Source: Todiramphus chloris collaris (lineage: Eukaryota > Chordata > Aves > Coraciiformes > Alcedinidae). Taken from it: a DNA stretch of 64,000 nucleotides. Where the stretch lies: contig JANVCC010000018.1 in the NCBI GenBank assembly GCA_025345505.1, forward strand, positions 56,896,570-56,960,569. Reading direction: 5' to 3'. Positions 63,710 through 64,000 of the stretch are shown here, one piece after another. A program made the position numbers and the translations under genes. Below the pieces are notes generated by a model. The model was given only the letters and a program-made list of their open reading frames with translations, was not told the DNA's origin and ran no database searches. Position 1 is the first letter of the stretch, and the number at the start of each line of letters is the position of its first letter.

Positions 63710-63792
63710 GGACGACGGGCAACTTGAAGCTTCATCATAATCAGCAATTCCTGAAGATATTGTAGGTTTAAGGAACAGATACAGAGAAGTAG
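63710..63792 (+). other. Candidate non-coding 5' exon of downstream gene
   Basis: An 83-nt segment between a good acceptor (CCTTTTTTATTCAAG, AG at 63708-63709) and a consensus-like donor (GTAG|GTGAGAAC, GT at 63793). It starts GGACGACGGGCAACTTGAAG. No long open frame crosses it, so it would be 5'UTR. It sits about 1.4 kb after the CpG island. By gene order this would be RNF146, which I cannot verify from the sequence. Confidence 0.4.
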
Positions 63793-63980
63793 GTGAGAAC
63801 AGCAGACAGCGAGGTTATTTATCTGTTGTGCTATCCAGTGCCTGAGGACAGTTTAAAAAATACCTGATAGGCTGTGTACCTTGATGAGCTAATACTGTAT
63901 TTGACAGGAACAGACCATCAGACGTGAGAGTGGTTTTTCCTATTTAGAAAAACAGCCATCTTTCTTCTTTATTCCCACAG

Positions 63981-64000
63981 TGTTTGGCTTGTATACTGAA
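63981..64000 (+). other. Candidate start of next exon, cut by window end
   Basis: A strong acceptor, CATCTTTCTTCTTTATTCCCACAG, ends at 63980. The following 20 bases begin TGTTTGGCTTGTATACTGAA and contain no ATG. If the RNF146 inference is right, the coding exon would begin here or shortly beyond. Confidence 0.4.

Noticed and set aside
1..64000. CRISPR arrays, operons, rRNA, prophage or bacterial genes
   Set aside because: None seen. Intron-exon structure and CR1 repeats show a vertebrate nuclear sequence, so prokaryotic feature types do not apply.

Overview
This window looks like a piece of a bird nuclear genome. The coding sequence is split into exons with GT..AG introns. It is littered with CR1-type LINE fragments that carry the typical sauropsid CR1 3' end (copies of TAGAATCATAGAAT/ATTCTATGA). 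It also carries a roughly 1 kb LTR-like repeat that I recognise from bird genomes. I cannot name the species. Nothing bacterial, viral or organellar was seen.

The one gene supported at protein level is RSPO3 (R-spondin 3, a secreted Wnt-signalling enhancer) on the + strand. Exons 2 to 5 lie at 8893-9084, 10560-10706, 13101-13298 and 34435-34628 (stop codon at 34626-34628). Every intron interrupts the frame after the first base of a codon, so the exons join without a frameshift. They give furin-like repeat 1, furin-like repeat 2, the thrombospondin type 1 domain and the basic tail. Exon 1 (5'UTR, start codon and signal peptide) lies upstream of position 1. Bases 1-8892 are therefore the 3' part of intron 1, and 13299-34434 is a 21 kb intron 4.

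From about 35.6 to 61 kb I see no gene, only CR1 copies, simple repeats and unassigned sequence. At about 61.15-62.31 kb there is a strong CpG island with a CRE-like site and a palindromic G-box. It is followed by a candidate non-coding exon (63710-63792) and a strong splice acceptor at 63980, just before the window ends. This fits the 5' end of the next gene. From vertebrate gene order (RSPO3 then RNF146 on the same strand) I infer RNF146, but no RNF146 coding sequence is visible.

Repeats: the CR1 copies inside RSPO3 introns (3.3, 6.2, 20.2 and 33.4 kb) all lie antisense to the gene. The copies well downstream (40.4, 44.7, 46.2 and 57.1 kb) all lie in the sense direction. Other structures worth a look are a GC-rich CpG cluster inside RSPO3 intron 4 (about 30.93-31.15 kb) flanked by T/G-rich and A/C-rich tracts, a T25 run just upstream of the exon 2 acceptor, an LTR-like segment shortly before exon 5, and a 217-codon antisense open frame in intron 4. 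I found no clearly novel biological system; most of the window is ordinary intron, intergenic and repeat sequence.
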